From Akkermansia muciniphila (lineage in GTDB: Bacteria > Verrucomicrobiota > Kiritimatiellia > RFP12 > JAAYNR01), in the NCBI GenBank assembly GCA_945870025.1, contig CAMBQN010000012.1, positions 17,979 to 81,978 of the forward strand: a DNA stretch of 64,000 bases, in the 5' to 3' direction. A model generated the notes under the pieces. The model saw only the letters and a list, made by a program, of their open reading frames with translations. It was not told the DNA's origin and searched no databases. The position numbers were made by a program, and so were the translations under genes. Positions 35,341-43,039 of the stretch are shown one piece after another. Numbering within the stretch: the stretch's first letter is position 1; each line of letters begins with the position of its first letter.

Positions 35341-35440
35341 CGTGTTCTCCTCGTGTTCGTGAGTCTCGTCGGACACCGCGCGGCCATCGGCCGCCACTCG
35401 TGTCTGACTTCGTGCTCTTCGTGTCCTTCGTGGTAAAAAT
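35341..35440. repeat. TTCGTG-type repeat island upstream of glycosidase-like gene
   Basis: TCGTG/TTCGTG units recur at 35351-35372 and 35399-35432 (for example CTTCGTGTCCTTCGTGG), around a central GC-rich hairpin GCGGCCATCGGCCGC. On the minus strand the units read CACGAAGGACACGAAG. The gene at 35340 takes its ribosome site (CACGAGGAGAACACG) from this island. A fragment of the same dialect occurs at about 51898-51921. Confidence 0.6.
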
Positions 35441-35468
35441 GAAGCCCCGGTATTGGCGTCGCAGGGCG

Positions 35469-36695
35469 CTAGGCCCGCCGCAGCGCCACAACAGGGTCCA
35501 TTTTTGCGGCGCGGCGGGCGGGGATGAAACTCGCCAGCGTGCAGAATGCGATGACCAGCACGGCCACCTCCGCCACCTCGCGGGGGACCACCCGATGGGG
35601 AATGCCGTCCAGCCCGTACACGTCCTTGGGGAACACCTCAAGTCCGAAGAGGGCCAGGCCGTCCACCAGATGCTGCAGATTCGCGAGCACCAGGAAGGCC
35701 AGCGCGATGCCGAGCACCACGCCCGCCAGACACTGGATCCAGCCGTGCAGCACAAAGGCCAGCATCACCTGCCGCGAGCTGAATCCCAGCGCCTTGAGCA
35801 GGCCGATCTCGTCGGTCTTCTGCACCGTGATCACGATGAGGGTGTTCGTCACGCAGAAGATCGCCACCACGGTGATGAACATCAGCAGGATCACCATCAT
35901 GTTCTTCTCGACGGCCAGCGCGTTGAAGAGCTGACGGTCGACATCGTGCCACGTCCGCACGAGATAGTTCGGACCCGCCACGCGCGACACCTCGGCGGCC
36001 ACACGCCGGAACACCTCGAGCTTTTGCGGTTCGTCCGTCTTGACATGCACCGAATACGCCCCGCTGCGCAGGCCCATGAGGTCGCGTCCCACCGCGAGGG
36101 AGGTGATCAGAAAGCCGCTGTCGAAATCCCGCTGCCCGGCTTTGAAGATGCCCCGGACTTGCAGCTCCTCGGGGAAATAGACCTCATCGGGCTTCACCAG
36201 ATTCATCGGCGAATAGACCAGCAGCGTGTCGCCCACGCCCACCTGCAGGTCGGCGGCGAGATCCACGCCCAGCACCACGGCGTCTCCCGTGAGATCAAAA
36301 ACGCCGGCGACCATGTTGGTCACCTGCAGCATTTTCCCCGCTCGCGCGGGGTCGACCCCAACGATCAGCGGGGCGACCACCCGGTGCTCGTATTCGGCCA
36401 GCACTCGCGTCTCGATGCTCGGCGAGACGGCGGCGACCCCGGGCACCGCTTCGATCCGCTTGCAGAGCGCCTCTTCGTGGTCGATCACACCGCGGGGCGT
36501 GGACACGGTCAGGTGCGGTTTGAAGGCGAGGATTTTCTCCTGCCACATGTCACCGAACCCCGTCATCACCGCACGCACGATGATAACGATCGCCACGCCC
36601 AGCACCACGCCGAGGATCGAAATGAGCGTCACGACCGACGTGAAGGACCGTTTGGGGCGCAGGTATTTCAAGGCCAGGAACAGCGAGAACCGCAT
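35469..36695 (-). CDS. LolC/LolE-type (FtsX family) ABC transporter permease
   Basis: The 408-residue inner-membrane protein has the MacB/LolC layout: one N-terminal membrane helix after RFSLFLALKYLRPKRSFTSV, a large periplasmic domain (residues 50-270), and three C-terminal helices including NMMVILLMFITVVAIFC and ending with SFIPARRAAKMDPVVALR. LolCE proteins with LolD release lipoproteins from the inner membrane. The ATG at 36695 is preferred over an upstream in-frame codon since AGAGG precedes it and the extension has no family character. It follows the xylulokinase gene by 13 bases in the same direction. The ATPase partner is not next to it; a generic macrolide/lipoprotein exporter is possible. 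Confidence 0.85.
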   Translation of the reverse strand: MRFSLFLALKYLRPKRSFTSVVTLISILGVVLGVAIVIIVRAVMTGFGDMWQEKILAFKPHLTVSTPRGVIDHEEALCKRIEAVPGVAAVSPSIETRVLAEYEHRVVAPLIVGVDPARAGKMLQVTNMVAGVFDLTGDAVVLGVDLAADLQVGVGDTLLVYSPMNLVKPDEVYFPEELQVRGIFKAGQRDFDSGFLITSLAVGRDLMGLRSGAYSVHVKTDEPQKLEVFRRVAAEVSRVAGPNYLVRTWHDVDRQLFNALAVEKNMMVILLMFITVVAIFCVTNTLIVITVQKTDEIGLLKALGFSSRQVMLAFVLHGWIQCLAGVVLGIALAFLVLANLQHLVDGLALFGLEVFPKDVYGLDGIPHRVVPREVAEVAVLVIAFCTLASFIPARRAAKMDPVVALRRA

Positions 36696-36708
36696 GGCAA
36701 CCTCTGGG

Positions 36709-38214
36709 TTAGGTGTGCAGCGGCGCGAGCGCGCCGTTGAGCGCCAGGTAGTCGGCGTAGACCGCGTCGTACCGGGCGGCGTCGGCACCAGGCTCGGTCC
36801 GGGACGCGGGGTCGAGGTGGATGACCTGCGCGGCCAGATCGGCGATCGACGCGCGGGAGCCCGCCAGCTTGTCGGCGCACCACATCGCCTGCACCACGCA
36901 GCCCATGGCGCCGGCCTCGGCGCTGATCGGGCAGATCACCGGGCAGCCGAACACATCCGCGGCGATCCGCCGCCAGATGCGGCTCTTGGCGCCGCCGCCG
37001 ACCAGACGGATTTCACGCGGCGACACGCCGAGCCGGCGCAGGATGTCCATGCCGTAGCGCAATCCGAGCGTCGCGCCCTCCATGGCGGCGCGGGCGACGT
37101 TGGCACGGGTGAAGTTGGTGCTCGACAGGCCGCTGAACGTCGCGCGGGCCTTGGGCAGGGGCGGCGTTCGCTCGCCGTTGAAGTAGGGCAGAAGCCGGAC
37201 GCCATCGGCGCCCGCAGGCGCCTGCGCCACCAGGGCATCAAACGCCTGGACATCCAGTCCCAGCAGCGCCCGCGTCTGTTCGGTCGCCACGGTCACGTTC
37301 ATCGTGCAGATCAGCGGCATCCAGCCTCCCGAGCTCGAGCAGAACGCGGCCAGCTCGCCCTCCGGATCGATCACCGGCTTGTCGCTGAAGGCGAAGATCG
37401 TCCCCGACGTGCCGAGGCTCGCCGTCACCGTGCCGGGCGCGACATTACCGGTGCCGATGGCAGCCATCATGTTGTCGCCGCCGCCCGACGAGACGATGAC
37501 CCGCTCGCTCAGGCCGAACTGTTTGGCGATTTCGGGGCGGATCGTCCCGATCGGATCGTCCGACGCCACAATCTCGGGCAGGCACGAAGCCAGTCGACCC
37601 GACGGATCGATCGCGCGGAGCAGCGTCGCCGACCACATCCGCTTGCGCACATCGAAATAGGCCGTCCCCGACGCATCGCCGCATTCGGTCTTCCGTTCGC
37701 CCGTGAGCCAGAAGTTGAGGTAGTCATGGGGCAGAAGCACGGTCGCGAGTCGGTCATACAGCGCCGGCTCATTCTCCAGAAGCCAGAGGACCTTGGAGGC
37801 GGTGAAGCCCGCCGCGACGGCGTTGCCCACGGCGGCGATCACAGCGGCCTTGCCCCCGACCGCTGCGGTGATGCGCTCGCATTGCGGCACCGTTTCGGTG
37901 TCGCACCACAATTTGGCCGGACGGAGGACGCGGCCCTCGCGGTCGAGCGGCACGCAGCCGTGCTGTTGGCCGGAGACACCGATCGCCACGACGGCCTTCG
38001 GGTCGACCCCGGGCGCGGCGAGCACCTCCCGCAACGTCCGGGTCGCGGCGTCCACCCACCACAGCGGTTCCTGTTCCCGCCGCCCCTGATTGTTCTCGAT
38101 CAGATCGTGCGGCGCATAGGCCGAAGCGAGCAGCTTCCCCTGCCCGCGGCTGTACACAACGCATTTTGTTCCCTGCGTGCCATTGTCAATCCCCACCACA
38201 AGCTGATCCGCCAT
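36709..38214 (-). CDS. xylB: Xylulokinase (FGGY family)
   Basis: The 501-residue cytoplasmic kinase phosphorylates D-xylulose with ATP to feed the pentose phosphate pathway. It has the two-domain FGGY fold: VVGIDNGTQGTKCVVYS at the N-terminus, IGVSGQQHGCVPLD with the xylulokinase-typical QQHG, the catalytic-Asp loop SSGGGDNMMAAIGTGN, GTSGTIFA, and the C-terminal ATP motif IRLVGGGAKSRIWRRI. It is close to the expected length of about 480-510. The QHG motif argues for xylulokinase rather than rhamnulokinase or fuculokinase, though relatives accept other ketoses. No xylose isomerase lies nearby. The downstream LolC-like permease 13 bases away may be co-transcribed only by chance. Confidence 0.88.
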   Translation of the reverse strand: MADQLVVGIDNGTQGTKCVVYSRGQGKLLASAYAPHDLIENNQGRREQEPLWWVDAATRTLREVLAAPGVDPKAVVAIGVSGQQHGCVPLDREGRVLRPAKLWCDTETVPQCERITAAVGGKAAVIAAVGNAVAAGFTASKVLWLLENEPALYDRLATVLLPHDYLNFWLTGERKTECGDASGTAYFDVRKRMWSATLLRAIDPSGRLASCLPEIVASDDPIGTIRPEIAKQFGLSERVIVSSGGGDNMMAAIGTGNVAPGTVTASLGTSGTIFAFSDKPVIDPEGELAAFCSSSGGWMPLICTMNVTVATEQTRALLGLDVQAFDALVAQAPAGADGVRLLPYFNGERTPPLPKARATFSGLSSTNFTRANVARAAMEGATLGLRYGMDILRRLGVSPREIRLVGGGAKSRIWRRIAADVFGCPVICPISAEAGAMGCVVQAMWCADKLAGSRASIADLAAQVIHLDPASRTEPGADAARYDAVYADYLALNGALAPLHT

Positions 38215-38236
38215 GCCTCACCCCGCGATTGAAAAG

Positions 38237-38273
38237 CTGAAAGTTGAAAGCTGAATACTGAACACTGAACACC
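38237..38273. repeat. CTGAAAG/CTGAACA heptamer array
   Basis: Five consecutive 7-base units: CTGAAAG, TTGAAAG, CTGAATA, CTGAACA, CTGAACA. It lies in the 73-base gap between the EIIA/zinc-ribbon gene and the xylulokinase gene. The same dialect occurs at 61116-61143 and 62949-63081. Confidence 0.75.
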
Positions 38274-38287
38274 GCCCCCGCGCCCCG

Positions 38288-39121
38288 TCACTTGATCGAA
38301 TACCGCGTGGCCTTCACCAACGCCTTCCACAACTGCTCGGGCGTTTCGGCCAACAGCAAGGCTTCGCGGTTCTGTTCCTTCAGGAACGTCTCGGTCAGGC
38401 CAGCCATGAGGCGCATGTAGAATGCGCTGACCGCCGTGGGGATGGTAATGAGAAAAATGATGTGGCTGAGCACGCCGTCCTCGCCGAACAGAACGCCCTT
38501 CTTGCTGGTGCCCAGTGCCAACGTCAGACCGCCGCCTTCCACGCCACGCACGTGGGGGAACGCCAGCCCGTTGTCCATGGCGGTGCTGAGCACGCCCTCG
38601 CGTTCCAGCGCGCCGATCACCATCTTTTCGGCGCTGTCGATGAAGTGCGCGTCTTCCATCACCTGCGCCAGCGATTGGATCGCCTCTTCCTTAGTCTTCG
38701 CCCGCAGATTAGGCGTCATCAGAATGTCGGCCGAGAAGCGGGCGATGCCCGCCTTCCGCGGTTCGGTCCGGCTGGGCAACTCGCCGACCCAGCGGGGGGC
38801 GTCGGGCTCCTCGTACAGGATGCGCGCGCAGCTCGGGCAGTTCTGAATCGTCTTGCACACGCGCACCGACTGGACCTGGCTGATCGGCATCCGCATGCCG
38901 CAGATCGCGCAACACCCGTTGTGCATCGGCGACAAGACGATGTGGTCTTTCTTGTACAGCCGCTGATAGAGCGACTTGACTTCGGCAGGCAGTTTGTCCG
39001 TCAGCTCGGCGATCGCATCGTTCAGCCGGTTCAGATGCGAGCCATCGCCCGTAGTCCGGTGCTCATCGCGAATCAGGACCAATTCCTGCAGTTGGTTCAA
39101 ATGGTTAATCAGACTTTGCAT
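38288..39121 (-). CDS. Zinc-ribbon/PTS EIIA-like fusion protein
   Basis: The 277-residue protein fuses two modules. Residues 1-110 form a helical N-terminus followed by a four-Cys zinc ribbon (Cys71/Cys74 in CAICGM and Cys95/Cys98 in CPSC), the layout of C4-type zinc-ribbon domains. Residues 125-277 match a PTS EIIA type 2 (PtsN/fructose) domain with the phosphorylatable His190 in GLAFPHVRG. In bacteria with a partial PTS, such EIIA domains work as phospho-regulators rather than sugar transporters. No EI, HPr, EIIB or EIIC gene is in the window. I did not recognise a named family for the fusion; regulation of transcription or of a partner enzyme through the ribbon is an inference. The start at 39121 has only a distant GGGAG. 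Confidence 0.72.
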   Translation of the reverse strand: MQSLINHLNQLQELVLIRDEHRTTGDGSHLNRLNDAIAELTDKLPAEVKSLYQRLYKKDHIVLSPMHNGCCAICGMRMPISQVQSVRVCKTIQNCPSCARILYEEPDAPRWVGELPSRTEPRKAGIARFSADILMTPNLRAKTKEEAIQSLAQVMEDAHFIDSAEKMVIGALEREGVLSTAMDNGLAFPHVRGVEGGGLTLALGTSKKGVLFGEDGVLSHIIFLITIPTAVSAFYMRLMAGLTETFLKEQNREALLLAETPEQLWKALVKATRYSIK

Positions 39122-39235
39122 GCGTTTGCTTTGCGCTCCCCTGTGTTGGCTCCCGACGGGTTGAATGACCCGTGTACATTAGCATATCAGGAGCCTCTGC
39201 GCAAACTCCCAGACAACTCCCCAACAATTCCCGAA

Positions 39236-39270
39236 ATAAAAAAGGTTGCGGCGTATCACACGCCGCAACC
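39236..39270 (-). terminator. Intrinsic terminator of the HU gene
   Basis: On the minus strand GGTTGCGGCGT pairs with ACGCCGCAACC (39244-39270, 5-base loop) and runs straight into a tract of six T. It starts 24 bases after the HU stop codon. Confidence 0.85.
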
Positions 39271-39293
39271 CGATCAGAAGCATCGCGACGCGA

Positions 39294-39641
39294 TTACTTC
39301 AGGATCATGTCCTTGGCGGCCTTGGCCACGCGGAACTTCACGACCGTCTTGGCCGGAATCTTGATCGTGGCGCCCGTGGCCGGGTTGCGACCCATGCGGG
39401 CGGGACGCTTCACCTTGATCAACTTGCCCAAGCCGGGGAGCACAATGCCCTTGGGCTGTTTCGCGCCGACGTAGGCGATCGTCAACAGGGCCTCATACAC
39501 AGCGGTTGCCTGCTTCTTGCTGATCTCACCAGTGGCGGCGAGCGCAGCCAGAATCTGGCTCTTCGTCGTGATCGCGGAGGACTTCTTAGGCGCAGCCTTC
39601 TTGGCTACAACCTTCTTCGCAGGGGCGGCTTTACTAGCCAT
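39294..39641 (-). CDS. HU-family DNA-binding protein with basic N-terminal tail
   Basis: The 115-residue nucleoid protein has the HU/IHF fold from about residue 27: TKSQILAALAATGEISKKQA, then VLPGLGKLIKVKRPARMGRNPATG, with the intercalating Asn-Pro in RNPATG at the tip of the beta arm, and the C-terminal VKFRVAKAAKDMI. The first 20 residues are an Ala/Lys/Pro tail (PAKKVVAKKAAPKK) like histone H1 tails, extending the usual 90-residue HU. Such tails are known in some bacterial HU proteins and increase DNA affinity. The gene is monocistronic: a strong terminator follows, and a hairpin plus AAGGAG precede the ATG. It is probably abundant in the cell. Confidence 0.93.
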   Translation of the reverse strand: MASKAAPAKKVVAKKAAPKKSSAITTKSQILAALAATGEISKKQATAVYEALLTIAYVGAKQPKGIVLPGLGKLIKVKRPARMGRNPATGATIKIPAKTVVKFRVAKAAKDMILK

Positions 39642-39660
39642 GATGTGAACTCCTTGTTAC

Positions 39661-39680
39661 GGTTTTATGGGGATAAAACC
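39661..39680 (-). promoter_or_regulatory. Hairpin in the HU 5' leader
   Basis: Perfect 8-base arms GGTTTTAT and ATAAAACC around GGGG, directly upstream of the AAGGAG ribosome site of HU. It could stabilise the message or act in autoregulation; position alone supports this. Confidence 0.4.
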
Positions 39681-39774
39681 CCATGTGTTGGTAAGAATGT
39701 AGCGCATTTCGCGGGAGAATCAACACTAATCGTCAAGAAAATGAAAGATTTTTTTGCGACCGTTTCTTTCAGGC

Positions 39775-40689
39775 TCATGCGCGCGGATGAAAATCGCGAT
39801 GAATCTGGAGCAATCGGCTGCTGTCAACATGCGTGTAAATCTGCGTAGTCGCGATGTCGACATGGCCGAGTAGCTCCTGAATAGTGCGCAGATCGGCCCC
39901 GTGCTGCAGCAGGTGGCTGGCGAAACAGTGCCGCAGGGTGTGCGGCGTCAGGCGGCCGCGAATGCCCGCCGCGCGGGCGCGCTGCACGATCAGCCGCCAG
40001 ACACCCTGCCGCGTCAACCCGCCGCCCCGGCCGTTGACAAACAGCGCACCGTCCGCCGGGCACCCCGAGGCCAGCACCGGCCGGGCCTGATCCAGATAGC
40101 GTCTCAGCGCGGTCAGCGCCGCCTCCCCCACGGGAATCACCCGTTGCTTGGACCCTTTGCCCGTGCAGCGGACCTGGGCCGAATCGTGATCCACATCGCC
40201 GACCCGCAGCGACGCCAGTTCGGACACCCGCAGCCCGCACGCATAAAAGAGTTCGACGACCGACCGATCACGCGCCTCGCACGCCGCAGCCCGTGCAGAC
40301 TCCCGATGCCCGTCCGGCACGCGCCCATCAATCAGGCGGGCCACGTCTCCTTCGCCCGGAATATGTGGCAGGAGCCTGCCGACCTTGGGCGAGACCATCG
40401 TCTCGGTCACATCGGCGGGGATGCGGCCTTCGGCTACGAGGAAGCGAAAAAAAACCTTGATGGCGACCAGCCGCCGCGCCACCGTCGCGGCGGCGCGTCC
40501 GTCGTGCCGCTGATCCTGCAGGAAGGCGGTGATCGCATCCCGCGTCACCGCAGCAGCCGTCGCGATACCGATCCGGCTGAGAAAGGCGGCGAACGCCTCC
40601 AGATCGCGACGGTACGCGGCCTGCGTGTTGGCGCTGAGACCCCGCTCATAGCCGATCGCGTCGAGAAACGCCTGGATGTCCGCCGTCAT
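39775..40689 (-). CDS. Tyrosine recombinase of the XerC/XerD type
   Basis: The 304-residue protein has a SAM-like N-terminal core-binding domain and a complete catalytic domain: Arg in ACGLRVSELASL, Lys in GKGSKQRVIP, His/Arg in PHTLRHCFASHLL, and LLGHVDIATTQIYTHV, supplying the last His and the nucleophilic Tyr. The length is that of XerC/XerD, which resolve chromosome dimers at dif. C versus D cannot be decided here, and no second Xer is in the window. I use the ATG at 40689, which follows GAGGCGAGGC; an upstream GTG overlaps the preceding gene. The HMA-like lipoprotein gene ends 8 bases upstream, so the two are probably co-transcribed. Confidence 0.88.
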   Translation of the reverse strand: MTADIQAFLDAIGYERGLSANTQAAYRRDLEAFAAFLSRIGIATAAAVTRDAITAFLQDQRHDGRAAATVARRLVAIKVFFRFLVAEGRIPADVTETMVSPKVGRLLPHIPGEGDVARLIDGRVPDGHRESARAAACEARDRSVVELFYACGLRVSELASLRVGDVDHDSAQVRCTGKGSKQRVIPVGEAALTALRRYLDQARPVLASGCPADGALFVNGRGGGLTRQGVWRLIVQRARAAGIRGRLTPHTLRHCFASHLLQHGADLRTIQELLGHVDIATTQIYTHVDSSRLLQIHRDFHPRA

Positions 40690-40697
40690 GCCTCGCC

Positions 40698-41048
40698 TCA
40701 GCGGCACGCTTCAGGCAATGCCGCCTTCGCCGCCGCAGAGGCAGGGATGCCGTTGGCATCAAACCCCGCATCGGCGATCGCGTGCTCTATGTTTTTTTGG
40801 CCCAGCTTCATAGCCTCGTAGCGCACCTTGATCGTTCGGGTCGACCCGTCAAACGCCAGCTTCGATAGGTCAACCCCGTCAAGCGCCCTCAGCGCCTGCG
40901 CCACGCGCTGCGCACACGCCTCGTTCTTGACCGCAGGCGCGCGCACCGTGAATTCGCGCATGTCCGACAGCCGGCACCCCGAGAGGGCCAGCCCCACAGC
41001 GGCCGCAGCCGCTCCACAACACAAAATGTAACGCTTCATGTGGAGCAT
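40698..41048 (-). CDS. Small HMA-like lipoprotein
   Basis: The 116-residue protein carries a signal with a lipobox (AVGLALSGC, Cys25). The mature part resembles a heavy-metal-associated ferredoxin-like fold in length and rhythm (KNEACAQRVAQALRALDGVD, then TIKVRYEAMKLGQKNIEHAIADAGF). The metal-binding G-M-x-C-x-x-C is reduced to a single Cys in NEAC, so copper or zinc binding is doubtful. The ATG at 41048 is chosen because AAAGGAGGG lies five bases upstream; ATG codons three bases before and nine bases after are possible. It is divergent from the surface-repeat gene and 8 bases from the recombinase gene. Role unknown. Confidence 0.55.
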   Translation of the reverse strand: MLHMKRYILCCGAAAAAVGLALSGCRLSDMREFTVRAPAVKNEACAQRVAQALRALDGVDLSKLAFDGSTRTIKVRYEAMKLGQKNIEHAIADAGFDANGIPASAAAKAALPEACR

Positions 41049-41116
41049 CATACCCTCCTTTGCAGCCAACTGCAATTCTGATTTTCAGACCCCTGCATAA
41101 TAATTAAAAGTTTGTG

Positions 41117-41145
41117 TTGAAGGATTAGGCTCCACGTTGTAAAGT
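41117..41145 (+). promoter_or_regulatory. Possible sigma70-like promoter for the 41.3-44.2 kb genes
   Basis: TTGAAG (41117-41122) and TAAAGT (41140-41145) are 17 bases apart in an AT-rich patch upstream of the surface-repeat gene. Both boxes match consensus at four of six positions, so the call is weak. Confidence 0.35.
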
Positions 41146-41272
41146 AACGGCACGCTTTGGCATGGGTTTCTTACAAATTGAAACTTGCGCCGGGTGTGTT
41201 TTCCAATGGTTGGACCTTTCGGCTGTCCTGACGACAGGCGAAAGGGAAACGCACAGAGCTGGGGATTGTCAC

Positions 41273-41785
41273 ATGACCAAACAGGTTTGTTGGATCGCCG
41301 CCGCTGCGGTTGCTTGTGTCTTAAGCGCGGACGCTGCGTTTGACGCGCGCCCGGTTTCTATCTCCTTCTGGACACAGAAGGAAGGCTCCATTGATGTTGC
41401 GGGCCTCCGTCTGAACCTGCCCCGCGGCCGCAACGATGCGGTGAGCGGTGTAGATCTGGGCATCCTCGGCGAATCTACCTATATGTACGGCGTGCAGGCG
41501 AACCTGTTGGCCAATCTTGTGAGCGACCGCGCCGCCGCGCTCCAGGTCAGCCTGTATAACGATGTGGACGGCATGCTCACGGGCGTCCAGTTCGGAGGCT
41601 GGAACAACGCGCGCTGCGGCGAGGGCTTTCAGGTGGGGCTGCTCAACCTCAGCGACGAGTTCTACGGCGTCCAGTTCGGGTTGATTAATCGCGCCATCCT
41701 GTTCCGCGGTTTCCAGGTCGGCCTCATCAACGTCATCCAGGGGTCGGACGTGCCCTTCATGCCGTTTGTCAACATAGGCTTCTGA
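41273..41785 (+). CDS. Small surface-repeat protein (LA_2272-like)
   Basis: The 170-residue protein has a Sec signal (MTKQVCWIAAAAVACVLSADA) and then short repeats of about 16-20 residues: MYGVQANLLANLV, LTGVQFGGWNNARCGEGFQVGLLNL, YGVQFGLINRA, FRGFQVGLINV. This pattern, G-(V/F)-Q-x-G-x-x-N, is the one of LA_2272-type surface repeat proteins described from Leptospira and found in many Gram-negative phyla; it probably builds a beta structure at the cell surface. The start at 41273 is chosen because it begins the signal peptide; an upstream frame extension has no such feature. DUF1015 follows 13 bases later. Function unknown. Confidence 0.7.
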   Translation: MTKQVCWIAAAAVACVLSADAAFDARPVSISFWTQKEGSIDVAGLRLNLPRGRNDAVSGVDLGILGESTYMYGVQANLLANLVSDRAAALQVSLYNDVDGMLTGVQFGGWNNARCGEGFQVGLLNLSDEFYGVQFGLINRAILFRGFQVGLINVIQGSDVPFMPFVNIGF

Positions 41786-41798
41786 GAAAGAGCGGGCG

Positions 41799-43016
41799 AT
41801 GCAGATCAAGGCCTTTGCGGCGTGGGTTCCAGCTCCTGGTAAGGCGGCGGCCGTGGCGGCCGTGCCATACGACGTGGTCGATACAGCCGAGGCCCGCGCC
41901 CTCGCGGCGGGTAATCCCGACAGCCTGTTGCACATCTCGCGCCCGGAAATCGACCTGCCCGACACCATCGACATTCATGACGATCGTGTCTATGCGCAGG
42001 GATTGCAGGCCTTCCGCGCGTTTCAGTCACGCGGCACCCTGATCCGCGAGCCGCATCCGTGCCTCTACGTCTACCGGCAGATCATGGGCGCACACAGCCA
42101 GACGGGCGTCGTGGTCTGCTGCCATGCCGACGACTACGAAAACGATATCATCCGCAAGCACGAGAAGACCCGGCGCGACAAGGAAGACGACCGCACCCGC
42201 CATACGCTCACCCTCCAGGCCAATACCGGTCCGGTGTTCATGACCTATCGTGACAGCGCCCCGCTGGACGCCGCCGTGGCCCGTGTGGTCTCCCAGCCCC
42301 CCATGGCCGACTTTACCGCCGCCGACGGCATTCGCCACACGATCTGGCGAATCGCCGCGGACACGACCGGATGGGCGACGCTTTTTCAGGCCGTCCCTCT
42401 GGCCTACATCGCCGACGGCCACCATCGCGCCGCCTCCGCTTGGCGCGCCGCCCGGCAGCACCGCGCGGGAAACCCCGACCATGACGGCAGCGAAGAGTAC
42501 AACTGGTTTCTGGCGGTGCTGTTTCCGGCGTCTCAACTGCGCATCCTCCCTTATAACCGGTGCGTGGCTGATCTGAACGGCCTCGACGCCGCGACGTTTC
42601 TGGAGCGAGTCGGCCGGGTGTTTGATGTCTGCAAAAGTGGCCGCGCTGAACCGGCCGGCCCGCGCCAGGCGCAGATGTATCTGGCCGGCGACTGGTACAC
42701 GCTTTCCTGGCCGGCGTTCGAGGCCGGCCCGGTCGACCGCCTCGATGTGAGCGTCCTGCAGACGCGGCTGCTGGCGCCGCTCCTGGGGATCGATGACCCC
42801 CGCACCAGTCAGCGGATCAGCTTCGTGGGCGGCATCCGCGGCACCGGCGAATTGAAGAAACGGGTCGATTCCGGCCGTGACGCCGTGGCGTTCTCCCTGG
42901 CGCCCACGACCGTGCGCGAGATGATGGACATCGCCGACGCAGGCCAGATCATGCCTCCCAAAAGCACCTGGTTCGAACCCAAGCTCCGCTCCGGGCTTGT
43001 CATCCATACGTTTTGA
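41799..43016 (+). CDS. DUF1015 family protein
   Basis: The 405-residue cytoplasmic protein is a full-length DUF1015 member. Diagnostic parts are AAVPYDVVDTAEARALA, PDSLLHISRPEIDLP, a basic KHEKTRRDKEDDRTRH stretch, VPLAYIADGHHRAASAW with the DGHHR signature, and a C-terminal PPKSTWFEPKLRSGLVIH. DGHHR is also the catalytic loop of ParB-fold serine kinases, so a small-molecule kinase role has been suggested for this type of fold; the sequence alone does not prove it. In many genomes DUF1015 neighbours phosphoglycerate dehydrogenase, but here none is present. It lies 13 bases after the surface-repeat gene and 23 bases before the mutarotase-like gene. Confidence 0.85.
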   Translation: MQIKAFAAWVPAPGKAAAVAAVPYDVVDTAEARALAAGNPDSLLHISRPEIDLPDTIDIHDDRVYAQGLQAFRAFQSRGTLIREPHPCLYVYRQIMGAHSQTGVVVCCHADDYENDIIRKHEKTRRDKEDDRTRHTLTLQANTGPVFMTYRDSAPLDAAVARVVSQPPMADFTAADGIRHTIWRIAADTTGWATLFQAVPLAYIADGHHRAASAWRAARQHRAGNPDHDGSEEYNWFLAVLFPASQLRILPYNRCVADLNGLDAATFLERVGRVFDVCKSGRAEPAGPRQAQMYLAGDWYTLSWPAFEAGPVDRLDVSVLQTRLLAPLLGIDDPRTSQRISFVGGIRGTGELKKRVDSGRDAVAFSLAPTTVREMMDIADAGQIMPPKSTWFEPKLRSGLVIHTF

Positions 43017-43039
43017 TCCGTTACATCAGGAGGTTGGTT

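Noticed and set aside
32632..35436. 934-residue plus-strand frame
   Set aside because: It crosses three real minus-strand features, including both repeat islands, and has no recognisable domain.
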